Below are positions 50,654 through 59,219 of a stretch of DNA of 64,000 nt, one piece after another; the first letter of the stretch is position 1, and each line of letters begins with the position of its first letter. The stretch covers positions 1 to 64,000 of the forward strand of contig UQTM01000008.1 of NCBI GenBank assembly GCA_900544025.1. Reading direction: 5' to 3'. The notes beneath the pieces were generated by a model. That model worked only from the letters and a program-made list of their open reading frames with translations. It was not told the origin of the DNA and ran no database searches. The translations under genes were made by a program, and so were the position numbers. This stretch comes from an uncultured Odoribacter sp. Lineage in GTDB: Bacteria > Bacteroidota > Bacteroidia > Bacteroidales > Marinifilaceae.

Positions 50654-50729
50654 TCAGAATTTTTCTCGGGCTGTTGAAAATGTTGTGAAATAGAATAGGT
50701 TAAGATTCATACAATAAATTTTAATATAC

Positions 50730-51860
50730 ATGATGGATTTTGGAGAATTTTGGGCTGGATTAGGGTATAATCGTTATTTCTTGGTATGTGTTGCCATTCT
50801 TTTTAGCTGTCATCTGATCTATGTGATTTATCGTAGTGTCGTTGTACTGTCGAAGAGAAATGCGGCTTCCTCTTCCCGGGAACAAGGGGTTTCGGTGATT
50901 ATTACTTCTAACAATAAAGCGCAATTCCTGAAAAGTAACCTGGAAGCCTTTCTGACGCAAGATTATAATGAATATGAAGTAATTGTGGTAGATGAATGTT
51001 CCGAAGATGAAACCCAAGATTTTTTGTCGGAAATGCAACAAAAATATCCGCATCTGCGTACAACACGTATTTTCCCGGATACCAAATTCAGGAACACGAA
51101 AAAGATCGCTATTAATATCGGGATATTGGCTGCAAAGTATGACATATTATTGTTTTCAGAAATTACCTGTGTTCCGGAAACTAAAAATTGGGTGAAAACA
51201 ATGCAGTCGTACTTTGACCAGAATACTGCGGTCGTTCTGGGATTTGCCAATTATAAAGCCGGGAAGGAAAGTAACCGGATATGCCGTTATTTCCGGTTTT
51301 TACGTTTTTTGCGTATGATGCTGTTGGTAAAAGGGGGAATGTATGTCATGGGGGACGGATATAACATGGCATACCGTAAGAGCTATTATATGGAGAAGCG
51401 GGGCTTCTCGAAAAATTCCCAGATATACCTGGGGTATGATAGCGAAATGGTGAAAGAACTTTCAAAAAAAGGAGAAGTGAAAGTTGTTAAGGATGTAGAG
51501 GCGCGGATTGTGATAGAAGATAACCGAAAAAAAGTTTGTCAGGAAGACTGTATGTACTATTATGCGATAAAGAGGACATGGCCGTTCGGAGTACAGTTGA
51601 GGGTGAATACTGATTTTATCGTACTTTTTTTACTGTATGCTATTTCTGGTTATCTACTGTTGGCGGGTGTTTTACATAAGTACATTGCGATGTTGATATT
51701 ATTAACATTTTTAATGGATTTTATAGTAATAAATGTATATCTAAAACATCTGAGTCAAAAGAAATTATTCTTAACTTCGTTCATTGTAAGTATCTTTGGT
51801 TTATTTTATAAATGGTACTTTAATTTGTATTCTATATTTACAAGTAAGAAATGGAGATAG
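50730..51860 (+). CDS. Membrane glycosyltransferase, family 2
   Basis: A 376-aa protein with an N-terminal membrane helix (about 16-40), a GT-A domain (GVSVIITSNNKAQFLKSNLEAFLTQDY, VIVVDECSEDET with the acidic metal-site residues, and LLFSEITCVPETKNWVK) and two or three C-terminal helices (about 295-360). It resembles inner-membrane GT2 enzymes that elongate surface glycans. It overlaps the sigma-factor gene by 10 bp, so the two are translationally coupled. Confidence 0.85.
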   Translation: MMDFGEFWAGLGYNRYFLVCVAILFSCHLIYVIYRSVVVLSKRNAASSSREQGVSVIITSNNKAQFLKSNLEAFLTQDYNEYEVIVVDECSEDETQDFLSEMQQKYPHLRTTRIFPDTKFRNTKKIAINIGILAAKYDILLFSEITCVPETKNWVKTMQSYFDQNTAVVLGFANYKAGKESNRICRYFRFLRFLRMMLLVKGGMYVMGDGYNMAYRKSYYMEKRGFSKNSQIYLGYDSEMVKELSKKGEVKVVKDVEARIVIEDNRKKVCQEDCMYYYAIKRTWPFGVQLRVNTDFIVLFLLYAISGYLLLAGVLHKYIAMLILLTFLMDFIVINVYLKHLSQKKLFLTSFIVSIFGLFYKWYFNLYSIFTSKKWR

Positions 51861-52471
51861 CCAATAATTTATCAGAAAAAGCCTTACATGACTATAAGAT
51901 AGTCAAGAATGCGATTGCCGGGGACGAAAAGGCTTACGGTGAGCTTTTCAAGAGATACAAGGATTCTGTTTATTTCATGATTCTGAAAATGGTAAATAAC
52001 AGGACGGATGCGGAAGATTTGATGTTTGAAGCATTTGAAAAGGCTTTCACCAGTCTGAATTATTATTCTCCTCAGTTTGCTTTTAGTACGTGGCTATTTA
52101 AAATCGCTTCGAATAATACGATCGACTTTATACGTAAGCGCAGGGCGCAAACCGTGTCGCTGGACGTGGACGATATAAATCCGGAAGACAGAGGATATAT
52201 TAACAGTATTCCTGCCGATGTCCGTACGCCTGACGAAGAAACCATTCGTTTGCAGCGTGCTGATTTCATGCGTGAAAAAGTGGCGATGTTGAAAGGACGT
52301 TACAGGCGTTTGATCGAATTGCGTTATTTCGATGAATTTTCTTATGAAGAAATTGCGGATACCCTCGCTATTCCTTTGGGTACGGTGAAGGCTCAATTGT
52401 TCCGTGCCCGTGAATTACTCTTGAATATCTTGCAACATACTGAAATTGCCAAAGAGAATGGTAAGAATTAA
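51851..52471 (+). CDS. Sigma-70 family RNA polymerase sigma factor (ECF type)
   Basis: A 206-aa protein with region 2 (DEKAYGELFKRYKDSVYFMILKMVNNRTDAEDLMFEAFEKAF, FSTWLFKIASNNTIDFIRKRR) and region 4 (RRLIELRYFDEFSYEEIADTLAIPLGTVKAQLFRARE), and no regions 1 or 3. There is no linked FecR-type anti-sigma gene; instead it overlaps a glycosyltransferase gene upstream and a CarboxypepD_reg-like gene downstream. Targets unknown. Confidence 0.92.
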   Translation: MEIANNLSEKALHDYKIVKNAIAGDEKAYGELFKRYKDSVYFMILKMVNNRTDAEDLMFEAFEKAFTSLNYYSPQFAFSTWLFKIASNNTIDFIRKRRAQTVSLDVDDINPEDRGYINSIPADVRTPDEETIRLQRADFMREKVAMLKGRYRRLIELRYFDEFSYEEIADTLAIPLGTVKAQLFRARELLLNILQHTEIAKENGKN

Positions 52472-53129
52472 ATTTATTATTTTATGGATATGCTTTTGCG
52501 CAGGTGGTGTGAGCGCACAGAGAGTATATGTTGCTGATACAATTACTTTTTCCGGCATTATTATCAATGCGGAAACAGATCAGCCGATGCCTGATGTCAC
52601 CTGCCGTTTCGGAGGCCGGGGAACGCTTTCCAACAGTGACGGGTTGTTTTCTGTACGGGTGAGGCGGCAAGATACCGTGCGTTTTACTTATGTCGGATTT
52701 AAACCTTATGTCGTGGTTGTTCCCGATTCTTTAACGGATAAAGAATATATGCTGGGTATTTTTATGGCACCCGATACGCTGGCGTTGTCGGAGGCTATCA
52801 TTGTCCGCCGTTTCGGGGAGGACCGTCGTCAAAAACTGATGTATGCCCGGAATAATATGGCGGGAGTAATGAAGCAGGCTTATTCTCCCGTGAAAGAAAT
52901 GGACGCCGATATGAACCAGCGGATGATGATAAACAATTACGCCCGGAGTGTGGAAATGCGCGGACACGTGGATGTGGGCTTGGCCGTTGGTACACAAAGT
53001 ATTGCATCTTATAAACAATTACGTTTTCAAAAGAAGATGAAGGAGCAGCAGATTTGGCTGAATCCGGGAGAAATCGACATGTTAAAAAAGATTTATTATA
53101 TAGAAAAAAGGAAAAACGAAAACAATTAA
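52458..53129 (+). CDS. Secreted CarboxypepD_reg-like protein
   Basis: A 223-aa protein; I use the ATG at 52458 (MVRIKFIILWICFCAGGVSAQ, a signal peptide), which overlaps the sigma-factor gene by 14 bp. Residues 30-105 match the carboxypeptidase regulatory-like β-sandwich (FSGIIINAETDQPMPDV, GTLSNSDGLFSVRVRRQDTVRFTYVGFKP) found at the N-termini of TonB-dependent receptors, but no plug or barrel follows. The C-terminal part is helical and basic. Overlap with the sigma gene suggests a shared pathway, perhaps envelope sensing (inference). Confidence 0.8.
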   Translation: MVRIKFIILWICFCAGGVSAQRVYVADTITFSGIIINAETDQPMPDVTCRFGGRGTLSNSDGLFSVRVRRQDTVRFTYVGFKPYVVVVPDSLTDKEYMLGIFMAPDTLALSEAIIVRRFGEDRRQKLMYARNNMAGVMKQAYSPVKEMDADMNQRMMINNYARSVEMRGHVDVGLAVGTQSIASYKQLRFQKKMKEQQIWLNPGEIDMLKKIYYIEKRKNENN

Positions 53130-53142
53130 GGTAAGATAAGTG

Positions 53143-53150
53143 TATCTTTG
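53143..53150 (+). promoter_or_regulatory. ompH promoter -7 box
   Basis: TATCTTTG, 56 bp before the ATG. Confidence 0.65.
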
Positions 53151-53206
53151 TACAGCAATTAAGGTGTATTGCAGATTCAATTAGTATTAACAAAGTTATT
53201 ATTCTT

Positions 53207-53815
53207 ATGAAGAATCTTTCTATTGTATTGAATGGCGTATTATTGGTCGCTGTCATTGTTTTATTTGTATTGCATTTTTCCGGTCGTAAGGGTTGCGAGC
53301 AGGGTGAGGTCGCTCCGATTTTGGCAGAAAACGGTGGCGCAACGAAAATCGTTTATATAAATACCGATTCTTTGATGAGCAGCTATAAGCTGGCTTTAGA
53401 ATTGAATGAAGTTTTTTTGAAGAAACAGGAAGATAGAAGAACAGAACTGAATGTGAAAGCAAAGTCGTTGGATCAGGAAGCCAATGAATTTCAGCGTAAG
53501 CTGCAGAATAACGGATTCCTTTCCGAAGCCAGAGCTATCGAAGCCAGAGACCAGCTTTTGATCAAGCAGCAGAATTTTCAGCGTTTGCAGCAGGAAATGT
53601 CGGATAAGATGATGCGTGAACAAAACGATCTGTATAAAAAATTGTTCGATAAAATCACTTCTTTTCTGAAAGTTTATAATCAGGAAAAAGGGTTTAATAT
53701 CGTGTTGAGTACCACTTATGGCGGGAATGTTTTTTATGCGCAGGATGGTTTCGATATTACCAAAGATGTGGTATCGCGCCTGAATGCAGAGTATGAGAAA
53801 GAAAATCAGAAATAA
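53207..53815 (+). CDS. OmpH/Skp-family periplasmic chaperone
   Basis: A 202-aa protein with an N-terminal membrane helix/signal (about 6-25) and a Skp-like body: KIVYINTDSLMSSYKLALELNEVF, a long coiled coil (about 70-150, LDQEANEFQRKLQNNGFLSEARAIEARDQLL in part) and FNIVLSTTYGGNVFYAQDGFDIT. The family holds unfolded outer-membrane proteins for the BAM complex. A clean hairpin terminator follows. Confidence 0.88.
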   Translation: MKNLSIVLNGVLLVAVIVLFVLHFSGRKGCEQGEVAPILAENGGATKIVYINTDSLMSSYKLALELNEVFLKKQEDRRTELNVKAKSLDQEANEFQRKLQNNGFLSEARAIEARDQLLIKQQNFQRLQQEMSDKMMREQNDLYKKLFDKITSFLKVYNQEKGFNIVLSTTYGGNVFYAQDGFDITKDVVSRLNAEYEKENQK

Positions 53816-53840
53816 TGTTCTGAAAAAATATGAAATAGTG

Positions 53841-53866
53841 AAAAGGCTGAGCAATCAGCCTTTTTT
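53841..53866 (+). terminator. Terminator after the OmpH gene
   Basis: Perfect 10-bp stem AAAAGGCTGA/TCAGCCTTTT with GCAA loop and T-run. Confidence 0.9.
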
Positions 53867-53901
53867 GTTATTTTTAAATTTTCTCTTTACACAACTTCGG
53901 T

Positions 53902-55134
53902 ATGGATCATTTTGAAAGATATTTTCAGCGGAATAAGACAGAATATCCGCTCTCTTTTCCGGATGGCCTGGATATGATCGTCATTGTGCCTGTCTTAGAC
54001 GACCGGGAGATTTTTCAAACCTTAGAATCGCTTTGCTGTTGCCGGGTAGCGGATGAAAAAGCGGGAGTTTTAGTGGTGGTGAATCATTCGGAGGTTGCGG
54101 AGACTGCTTTGAAAGAACGTAATCGTGCGCTGGCATACGAATTGAAACAATGGATCGCCCGGCATCCGGTGTACGGTATCCGGATCGAGGTGATCGAAGC
54201 TTTCGATTTGCCTGCCAAGTCGGCGGGAGTGGGATTGGCCCGTAAAATAGCGATGGACGAAGCCGCTCGTTACTTTTACCGACAAGGGCGTACGGACTGC
54301 CCTATTGCTTCTCTGGATGCCGATACGTTGGTTGTGCCTGAATATCTGACGGGAATTATCCGAAAATTCCGGGATAGCCGGGTGGCAGGGCTCACTTTGG
54401 CTTACGCTCACCGATATAAGGAAGACGGATACCCGGAAATTCTGCGGCAGGCGATAGTCCGGTATGAACTGTATTTACGCTATTACCAACAAGCTTTGGT
54501 ATTTTGCGGGCATCCTTATGCGTTTACCTGCATCGGTTCGGCTTTTGCCGTGCGTGCTGCCGATTATGTGTTACAGGGAGGCATGAATAAACGGCAGGCC
54601 GGAGAAGATTTCTATTTCATTCAGAAACTGATTTCCACCGGGCGGTTTGCCCATTTGCCGGAGGTGTGTGTGTATCCTTCGCCCCGGTTTTCAGAACGCA
54701 CTCCTTTTGGTACGGGGCGGGCTGTCCGTGCGATAGCGGATAATGGCGGTAGATATCCGGTTTATCATTTCGAGGCTTTTCGGGCTTTGAAATTCTTTTT
54801 TGATGGGATTGCCCTTTTGTATAAAAAGGATAACGACCGGATTCATGCATATTTCAGAAAACAAGCTGTGGGGGTACGTGCTTTTCTTTCCGATACGGAT
54901 ATGGAAGGGTGTTTAGCCGAGATTAATGCAAACTGTGCTTCCGAAAAACAGTTTGTAAAACGTTTCTTTGATAATTTCAATGCGTTCCGGGTGTTGAAGT
55001 ACCTAAATTTCGTTCATCCGGATTATTATCCGGAAATGGAGATCATGGAAGCAGTGCAGGCTTTGGCGTCGGAAATAGGGTTGTCCTGCTCCGGGACGCC
55101 TGCCGGATATCTTGAGGAACTAAGGAAAAGATAA
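53902..55134 (+). CDS. Cytosolic glycosyltransferase, family 2-like
   Basis: A 410-aa protein without membrane helices. The GT-A core is visible: DMIVIVPVLDDREIFQTLESL, CPIASLDADTLVVPEYL with the DAD metal motif (about 140), TCIGSAFAVRAADYVLQGGMNKRQAGEDFYFIQKL with the ED general-base motif. Acceptor and sugar are unknown. It lies just after the ompH terminator and stands alone. Confidence 0.8.
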   Translation: MDHFERYFQRNKTEYPLSFPDGLDMIVIVPVLDDREIFQTLESLCCCRVADEKAGVLVVVNHSEVAETALKERNRALAYELKQWIARHPVYGIRIEVIEAFDLPAKSAGVGLARKIAMDEAARYFYRQGRTDCPIASLDADTLVVPEYLTGIIRKFRDSRVAGLTLAYAHRYKEDGYPEILRQAIVRYELYLRYYQQALVFCGHPYAFTCIGSAFAVRAADYVLQGGMNKRQAGEDFYFIQKLISTGRFAHLPEVCVYPSPRFSERTPFGTGRAVRAIADNGGRYPVYHFEAFRALKFFFDGIALLYKKDNDRIHAYFRKQAVGVRAFLSDTDMEGCLAEINANCASEKQFVKRFFDNFNAFRVLKYLNFVHPDYYPEMEIMEAVQALASEIGLSCSGTPAGYLEELRKR

Positions 55135-55213
55135 GGAGAACGGATAGCAAAGATTTTTTGAATGTTACCTGTTTTGAGAAGTTCTAAAGATTTGAAATTC
55201 CCCGTTGAAAATG

Positions 55214-55221
55214 TATCTTTG
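55214..55221 (+). promoter_or_regulatory. Promoter -7 box of the SRPBCC gene
   Basis: TATCTTTG, 21 bp before the ATG. Confidence 0.6.
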
Positions 55222-55242
55222 TCAGAAATCATAATATAAGAT

Positions 55243-55623
55243 ATGGATTTTGAATATAAACTGGTTATTGCAGCAGACCCGGAAGAAGTGTTCGCTGCTT
55301 TGACAAATCCTTTTCAAATAGAGATATGGAGTGGGTATCCTGCGGATATGAAAGCAGAGGTCGGATATGTATTTTCCTTGTGGGAAGGGGATATCACCGG
55401 GGTAAACCTGGAGGTCGTACCGAACCGCCGTTTGGTGCAGGAGTGGTTTTTCGGAGAACGGGATGAGCAGTCGCTGGTGGAGATTAAACTGAAAAAGGAG
55501 AATGGGAAAACGGTGTTGGATTTGAAGCATACCCATATTCCCGCCGAGGTTTATGAAGAGATCACCGAGGGGTGGCGTGAATATTATTTAGGTTCAATGA
55601 AGGAAATGCTGGAAATTTATTAA
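55243..55623 (+). CDS. SRPBCC/AHSA1-like small ligand-binding protein
   Basis: A 126-aa single-domain protein with the START/Bet v1-like pattern: KLVIAADPEEVFAALTNPFQIEIWSG (helix-grip start), GYVFSLWEGDITGVNLEVVPNRRLVQEWFF and a closing helix HTHIPAEVYEEITEGWREYYLGSMKEMLE. Relatives act as Hsp90 co-chaperones or bind lipids. It precedes the oxidoreductase gene by 46 bp and may share its transcript. Confidence 0.85.
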   Translation: MDFEYKLVIAADPEEVFAALTNPFQIEIWSGYPADMKAEVGYVFSLWEGDITGVNLEVVPNRRLVQEWFFGERDEQSLVEIKLKKENGKTVLDLKHTHIPAEVYEEITEGWREYYLGSMKEMLEIY

Positions 55624-55669
55624 TCCGGGCAAGGAATATATTTCCTGTAAACAGATAGGAGCAAGCGAT

Positions 55670-56911
55670 ATGGAAAAGCGGAAAGTGACAGTGGTGGCTT
55701 TGGGAGCGGGTAATCGGATGAGTGCGTATGCAGAATATGCCTTGCTGCATCCTGAAGAAATGAGTATTGTTGCTGTGGTCGAGCCTAACCGGGTGAGAAG
55801 GGAACACCTGGCTAATCGTTGCGGGGTGCCGGCTGAATATTGTTTTGCGGAATGGGAGGAATTTTTGAGCCGGGAAAAGACGGCGGATGCTATTTTTATA
55901 TGTACTCCCGATCATTTGCATTATCACCCGACCATGCTGGCGCTTGAAAAAGGGTATGATGTTTTGCTTGAAAAACCGATAGCCCAGTCTTTTCAGGAGT
56001 GTAAGGACATTGTGCTGAGCGCAAGGGAAAAAAGAAGGATCGTAGGAGTTTGTCATGTGTTGCGTTATCATCCTTATTTCATGAAACTCCGGGAAATCGT
56101 AGCCGGAGGTTCTTTGGGAGAATTGATCAGTGTGAACCATGTGGAAGCGGTAGGAATAGAGAGGATGACACACTCTTTTGTGAGAGGGTTGTGGCGAAAG
56201 GAAAGTGAAACCAATCCTATGATCTTATCGAAAGCCTGTCATGATTTGGATTTATTGGTATGGCTTACCGGCAAGCAATGTCTCGATGTGAGTTCGTACG
56301 GTGGCCTGAAATGGTTTAAAGCGAACAATGCTCCTGCCGGAAGTACATTAAGGTGCACGGACGGATGTGCCGTAGAGCGGGATTGTCCTTATTCGGCCCT
56401 CGACCTTTATTTTCGCCGGAAACGCTGGCTGAGGCACTTCGATATGCCTGAACAGGCGGATGCGGACGAGGTTATTATGCATGAATTACGTACCGGGCCT
56501 TACGGACGCTGTGTGTATCATTGTGATAATGACGTGGTCGATCATCAGGTGGTTTCTATGCTAATGGAAGATGAGGTGACGGTTAATTTTTCCATGGATG
56601 CTTTCACAAAAGAATCTGCCCGGAAAACTCATTGTATGTTTAGCCGGGGAGAGGTATTTGGAGATGAACATACATTGACGGTGAGACATTTTCAGGCAAA
56701 CCGGCCGGATGAGGTTTTTGACTTCTCGTTCAGCGCGGGAGAATGTAATTTTCACGGAGGGGCGGATTTGAATATCGTACACGATTTTATTCAGGCTGTC
56801 CGGCAGGGAAGCGGGGCAAAACTGCTTACCAATATCGAATCGTCGCTGGAAAGCCATCGGATTGCTTTTGAAATCGAGCAGGAGCGTTTGAAAATTTTGA
56901 ATAAATACTAA
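55670..56911 (+). CDS. Gfo/Idh/MocA-family oxidoreductase
   Basis: A 413-aa protein with an N-terminal Rossmann fold (KVTVVALGAGNRMSAYAEYAL), DAIFICTPDHLHYHPTMLALEKGYDVLLEKPIA with the family EKP motif (about 100), and CHVLRYHPYFMKLREIV. HDLDLLVWLTG is a typical catalytic-helix segment. Four cysteines in a short stretch (CTDGCAVERDCPY) are unusual and could bind a metal. It is followed 11 bp later by the GH97 gene, suggesting work on the released sugar. Confidence 0.88.
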   Translation: MEKRKVTVVALGAGNRMSAYAEYALLHPEEMSIVAVVEPNRVRREHLANRCGVPAEYCFAEWEEFLSREKTADAIFICTPDHLHYHPTMLALEKGYDVLLEKPIAQSFQECKDIVLSAREKRRIVGVCHVLRYHPYFMKLREIVAGGSLGELISVNHVEAVGIERMTHSFVRGLWRKESETNPMILSKACHDLDLLVWLTGKQCLDVSSYGGLKWFKANNAPAGSTLRCTDGCAVERDCPYSALDLYFRRKRWLRHFDMPEQADADEVIMHELRTGPYGRCVYHCDNDVVDHQVVSMLMEDEVTVNFSMDAFTKESARKTHCMFSRGEVFGDEHTLTVRHFQANRPDEVFDFSFSAGECNFHGGADLNIVHDFIQAVRQGSGAKLLTNIESSLESHRIAFEIEQERLKILNKY

Positions 56912-56922
56912 AATCATCTTTT

Positions 56923-58752
56923 ATGAAAATCTCTGTATTTGTATTGTTTTTCATTTGTTCTATATGGGGATACGAAAACGTTTTCGCTGATTCTTATCGT
57001 CTTGTTTCTCCGGATCGGCGGGTAGTATGGGGAATTTCTATCGATGAAGGAAAGTTGAAATACACAATAGCATGTGATGAGAATAATATTATAACTGCTT
57101 CACAAATAAAATGGAGGGTAGGTAAAGATACGCTGGGGGATCGTTGTGCAGAAATACGGGAAGTCAGAACTTTTAAAAAAAAGCTGGCGTATGAAACACG
57201 GGGAAGCCATTCTTATGCGAAGAGTGTTTACAACTGTGCGGTTTATCGAGTGGAAGCTATAAACGGACAACCGTTTTATGTGGAAGTTTGGGTTACGGAA
57301 ACCGGGGTAGCATTTCGGTATCTGGCCGAAAGCGGACAGAAGGTGGAAGTTGATGATTTCACGACGTTTGTTTTACCTGTGGGAAAAGTTTTATGGGCAC
57401 AGAATTCAGTGGGATTTTATGAAGGGGCTTACCGGAAATATATATCGGGAGATTTGAAGCCCGGACAGTTAGCCGGTCCGCCTGTAACCGTGAAATACGA
57501 CACCGGTCTGTATGCTTTAATTTCGGAAGGCCGTTTATGCGATTTTGCAGGTATGGCTTTACAGGTGACCGATCCGAAAACTTTTAAAGTCAGATTGGAT
57601 GGATTGGCTTCGGGGGAAGGCGAGATTATAACACCTTGGAGGGTTGTTATGGTGGGAGATTTGAATTCTCTGGTAAACAACGATATAATTACCGATGTAT
57701 CGGCTCCGGAAGCAAAAGTGTTCCGGCATAATAAAGATTGGATCGTTCCGGGAAAATCTGTATGGAGTTGGTTGGCTAATTATCCTGTGACTATTGAGAA
57801 CATGAAATTATTTTCCGACTGGGGAGCAGAATTAGGGGTGGATTACAATTTGATCGATGAAGGGTGGAGCCATTGGGGAAGTACAGAGGAGGAAAGCTGG
57901 GAAAAATTGAGAGAAGTGGTAGATTATGCTAAGAAAAAAGGCGTAAAAACTTTTATCTGGAAAGCTTATCCCGACCGGAAAGGGATTACAGGAATACAAA
58001 CTCCTGAACGGTATCGGCATTTTTTTGAAAAATGCCGTGATGCGGGGGTTGCCGGAGTGAAAATCGATTTTTTTGACCGGGAAACCCAGGAAATTATCCG
58101 TTATCAGACCCAGGTGATAGAAGAAGCGGCCCGTTACCGGCTTATGGTGAATTTTCACGGTTGCGGCAAGCCGACGGGCCTTTCCCATACTTATCCGAAT
58201 GAAGTCACCCGCGAAGGAATTTTGGGACTTGAATACGGTTCTGCCTGGCAGGATCAGAATACCGTAACTCCTTTTACTCGGTTTGTTGTGGGGCACGGGG
58301 ATTACACTCCTTTTACCTTTATGAAAGGTATGATGGGAGAAACGACGCAGGCTCATCAAATAGCAACCTTGGTTGTGATGAACTCGCCTTTCTTGTGTTA
58401 TGGCGGAAATCCTAAAGATTATCTGGAGCATCCTGCTAAAAAATTCTTTTTGTCAATCCCCACGGTTTGGGATGAAAGTGTGGTATTGGACGTTTCGGAA
58501 GTCGGAGAGGTTGTCGCCATTGCCCGGCGTAGTGGAAAAGATTGGTTCCTGGGGGTGATTTCAGAGCATGCCCAAAGCATAGAGCTACCTTTGGATTTTC
58601 TTGGAAAAGGAAACTATGCTTTTTCCTGTGTTGCCGATGTACAGGGCGAACAGCACCGGGTTGAACAAAGAAACGGGGTTGTTACCAAAGGAAATAAAAT
58701 CAAAATAGATTTAAACAAAGCAGGAGGGTTTACAGCACATTTTGCCCGGTAG
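56923..58752 (+). CDS. GH97 glycosidase, retaining type (α-galactosidase-like)
   Basis: A 609-aa secreted enzyme (signal to about residue 22). The N-terminal β-sandwich (about 25-280) is followed by a barrel with LIDEGWSHWGS, TFIWKAYP, GVAGVKIDFFDRE, MVNFHGCGKPTGLSHTYPNEVTREGILGLEY and a C-terminal β-domain. In GH97 an Asp nucleophile at the VKxDF position (here Asp382) marks the retaining α-galactosidase branch; inverting α-glucosidases such as SusB lack it. Substrate inferred from that residue only. Confidence 0.88.
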   Translation: MKISVFVLFFICSIWGYENVFADSYRLVSPDRRVVWGISIDEGKLKYTIACDENNIITASQIKWRVGKDTLGDRCAEIREVRTFKKKLAYETRGSHSYAKSVYNCAVYRVEAINGQPFYVEVWVTETGVAFRYLAESGQKVEVDDFTTFVLPVGKVLWAQNSVGFYEGAYRKYISGDLKPGQLAGPPVTVKYDTGLYALISEGRLCDFAGMALQVTDPKTFKVRLDGLASGEGEIITPWRVVMVGDLNSLVNNDIITDVSAPEAKVFRHNKDWIVPGKSVWSWLANYPVTIENMKLFSDWGAELGVDYNLIDEGWSHWGSTEEESWEKLREVVDYAKKKGVKTFIWKAYPDRKGITGIQTPERYRHFFEKCRDAGVAGVKIDFFDRETQEIIRYQTQVIEEAARYRLMVNFHGCGKPTGLSHTYPNEVTREGILGLEYGSAWQDQNTVTPFTRFVVGHGDYTPFTFMKGMMGETTQAHQIATLVVMNSPFLCYGGNPKDYLEHPAKKFFLSIPTVWDESVVLDVSEVGEVVAIARRSGKDWFLGVISEHAQSIELPLDFLGKGNYAFSCVADVQGEQHRVEQRNGVVTKGNKIKIDLNKAGGFTAHFAR

Positions 58753-58767
58753 AATTTACCGGGCAAA
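58741..58767. terminator. Hairpin between convergent GH97 and S4 genes
   Basis: TTTGCCCGGT/ACCGGGCAAA, perfect 10-bp stem, 7-nt loop, overlapping the last codons of the GH97 gene. No T-run, so termination is uncertain. Confidence 0.55.
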
Positions 58768-58778
58768 GAGCAAGGGCG

Positions 58779-58985
58779 TTAGATGACTTTGATCGTTTCA
58801 CCTAACGCTTCTATCGTTTCTCCCGGAAGGATTTTTGCCCGTTTCCGGGTTTCGATTTCACCGTTCCGGAGAACTTCTCCATTTTCTACCAAAGTTTTAG
58901 CCATACCTCCATTTTCTGCAACCTGTGTGGCTTTGAGCAGTTTAATAAGCTCGATGTATTCGTCTGTAATCTTAAATTCTATCAT
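58779..58985 (-). CDS. Small S4-domain RNA-binding protein (YbcJ-like)
   Basis: A 68-aa protein that is essentially one S4 domain: YIELIKLLKATQVAENGGMAKTLVENGEVLRNGEIETRKRAKILPGETIE. The order (helix pair, GxV..NG..E.RK..K..PGD-like) is that of YbcJ/YaaA-type stand-alone S4 proteins that bind structured RNA. Monocistronic, with a TATCTTTG promoter. Confidence 0.85.
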   Translation of the reverse strand: MIEFKITDEYIELIKLLKATQVAENGGMAKTLVENGEVLRNGEIETRKRAKILPGETIEALGETIKVI

Positions 58986-59028
58986 TGCCTGAACTAATCT
59001 GTAAGTGTGACGTATATTCTTTGACCGA

Positions 59029-59036
59029 CAAAGATA
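59029..59036 (-). promoter_or_regulatory. S4-gene promoter -7 box
   Basis: TATCTTTG on the minus strand, 43 bp before the ATG. Confidence 0.6.
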
Positions 59037-59141
59037 AGGTACTCCTGCCGGATTCTTGTTTTTTTATCTTTTATTTTTTGTTTCGGGAGTAAAGTTGGGA
59101 CTGCATACCGTAAAGTAGAAACAAGCCGGAGGGAAAGTGCT

Positions 59142-59149
59142 TATTTTTG
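59142..59149 (+). promoter_or_regulatory. FadL-gene promoter -7 box
   Basis: TATTTTTG, 70 bp before the ATG. Confidence 0.5.
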
Positions 59150-59219
59150 CCATTTTAAAAAATTTTGCGGTTGTTTACATTTTGTAAGACAATGCTTATT
59201 ATGAACTAAAAACGATTTT

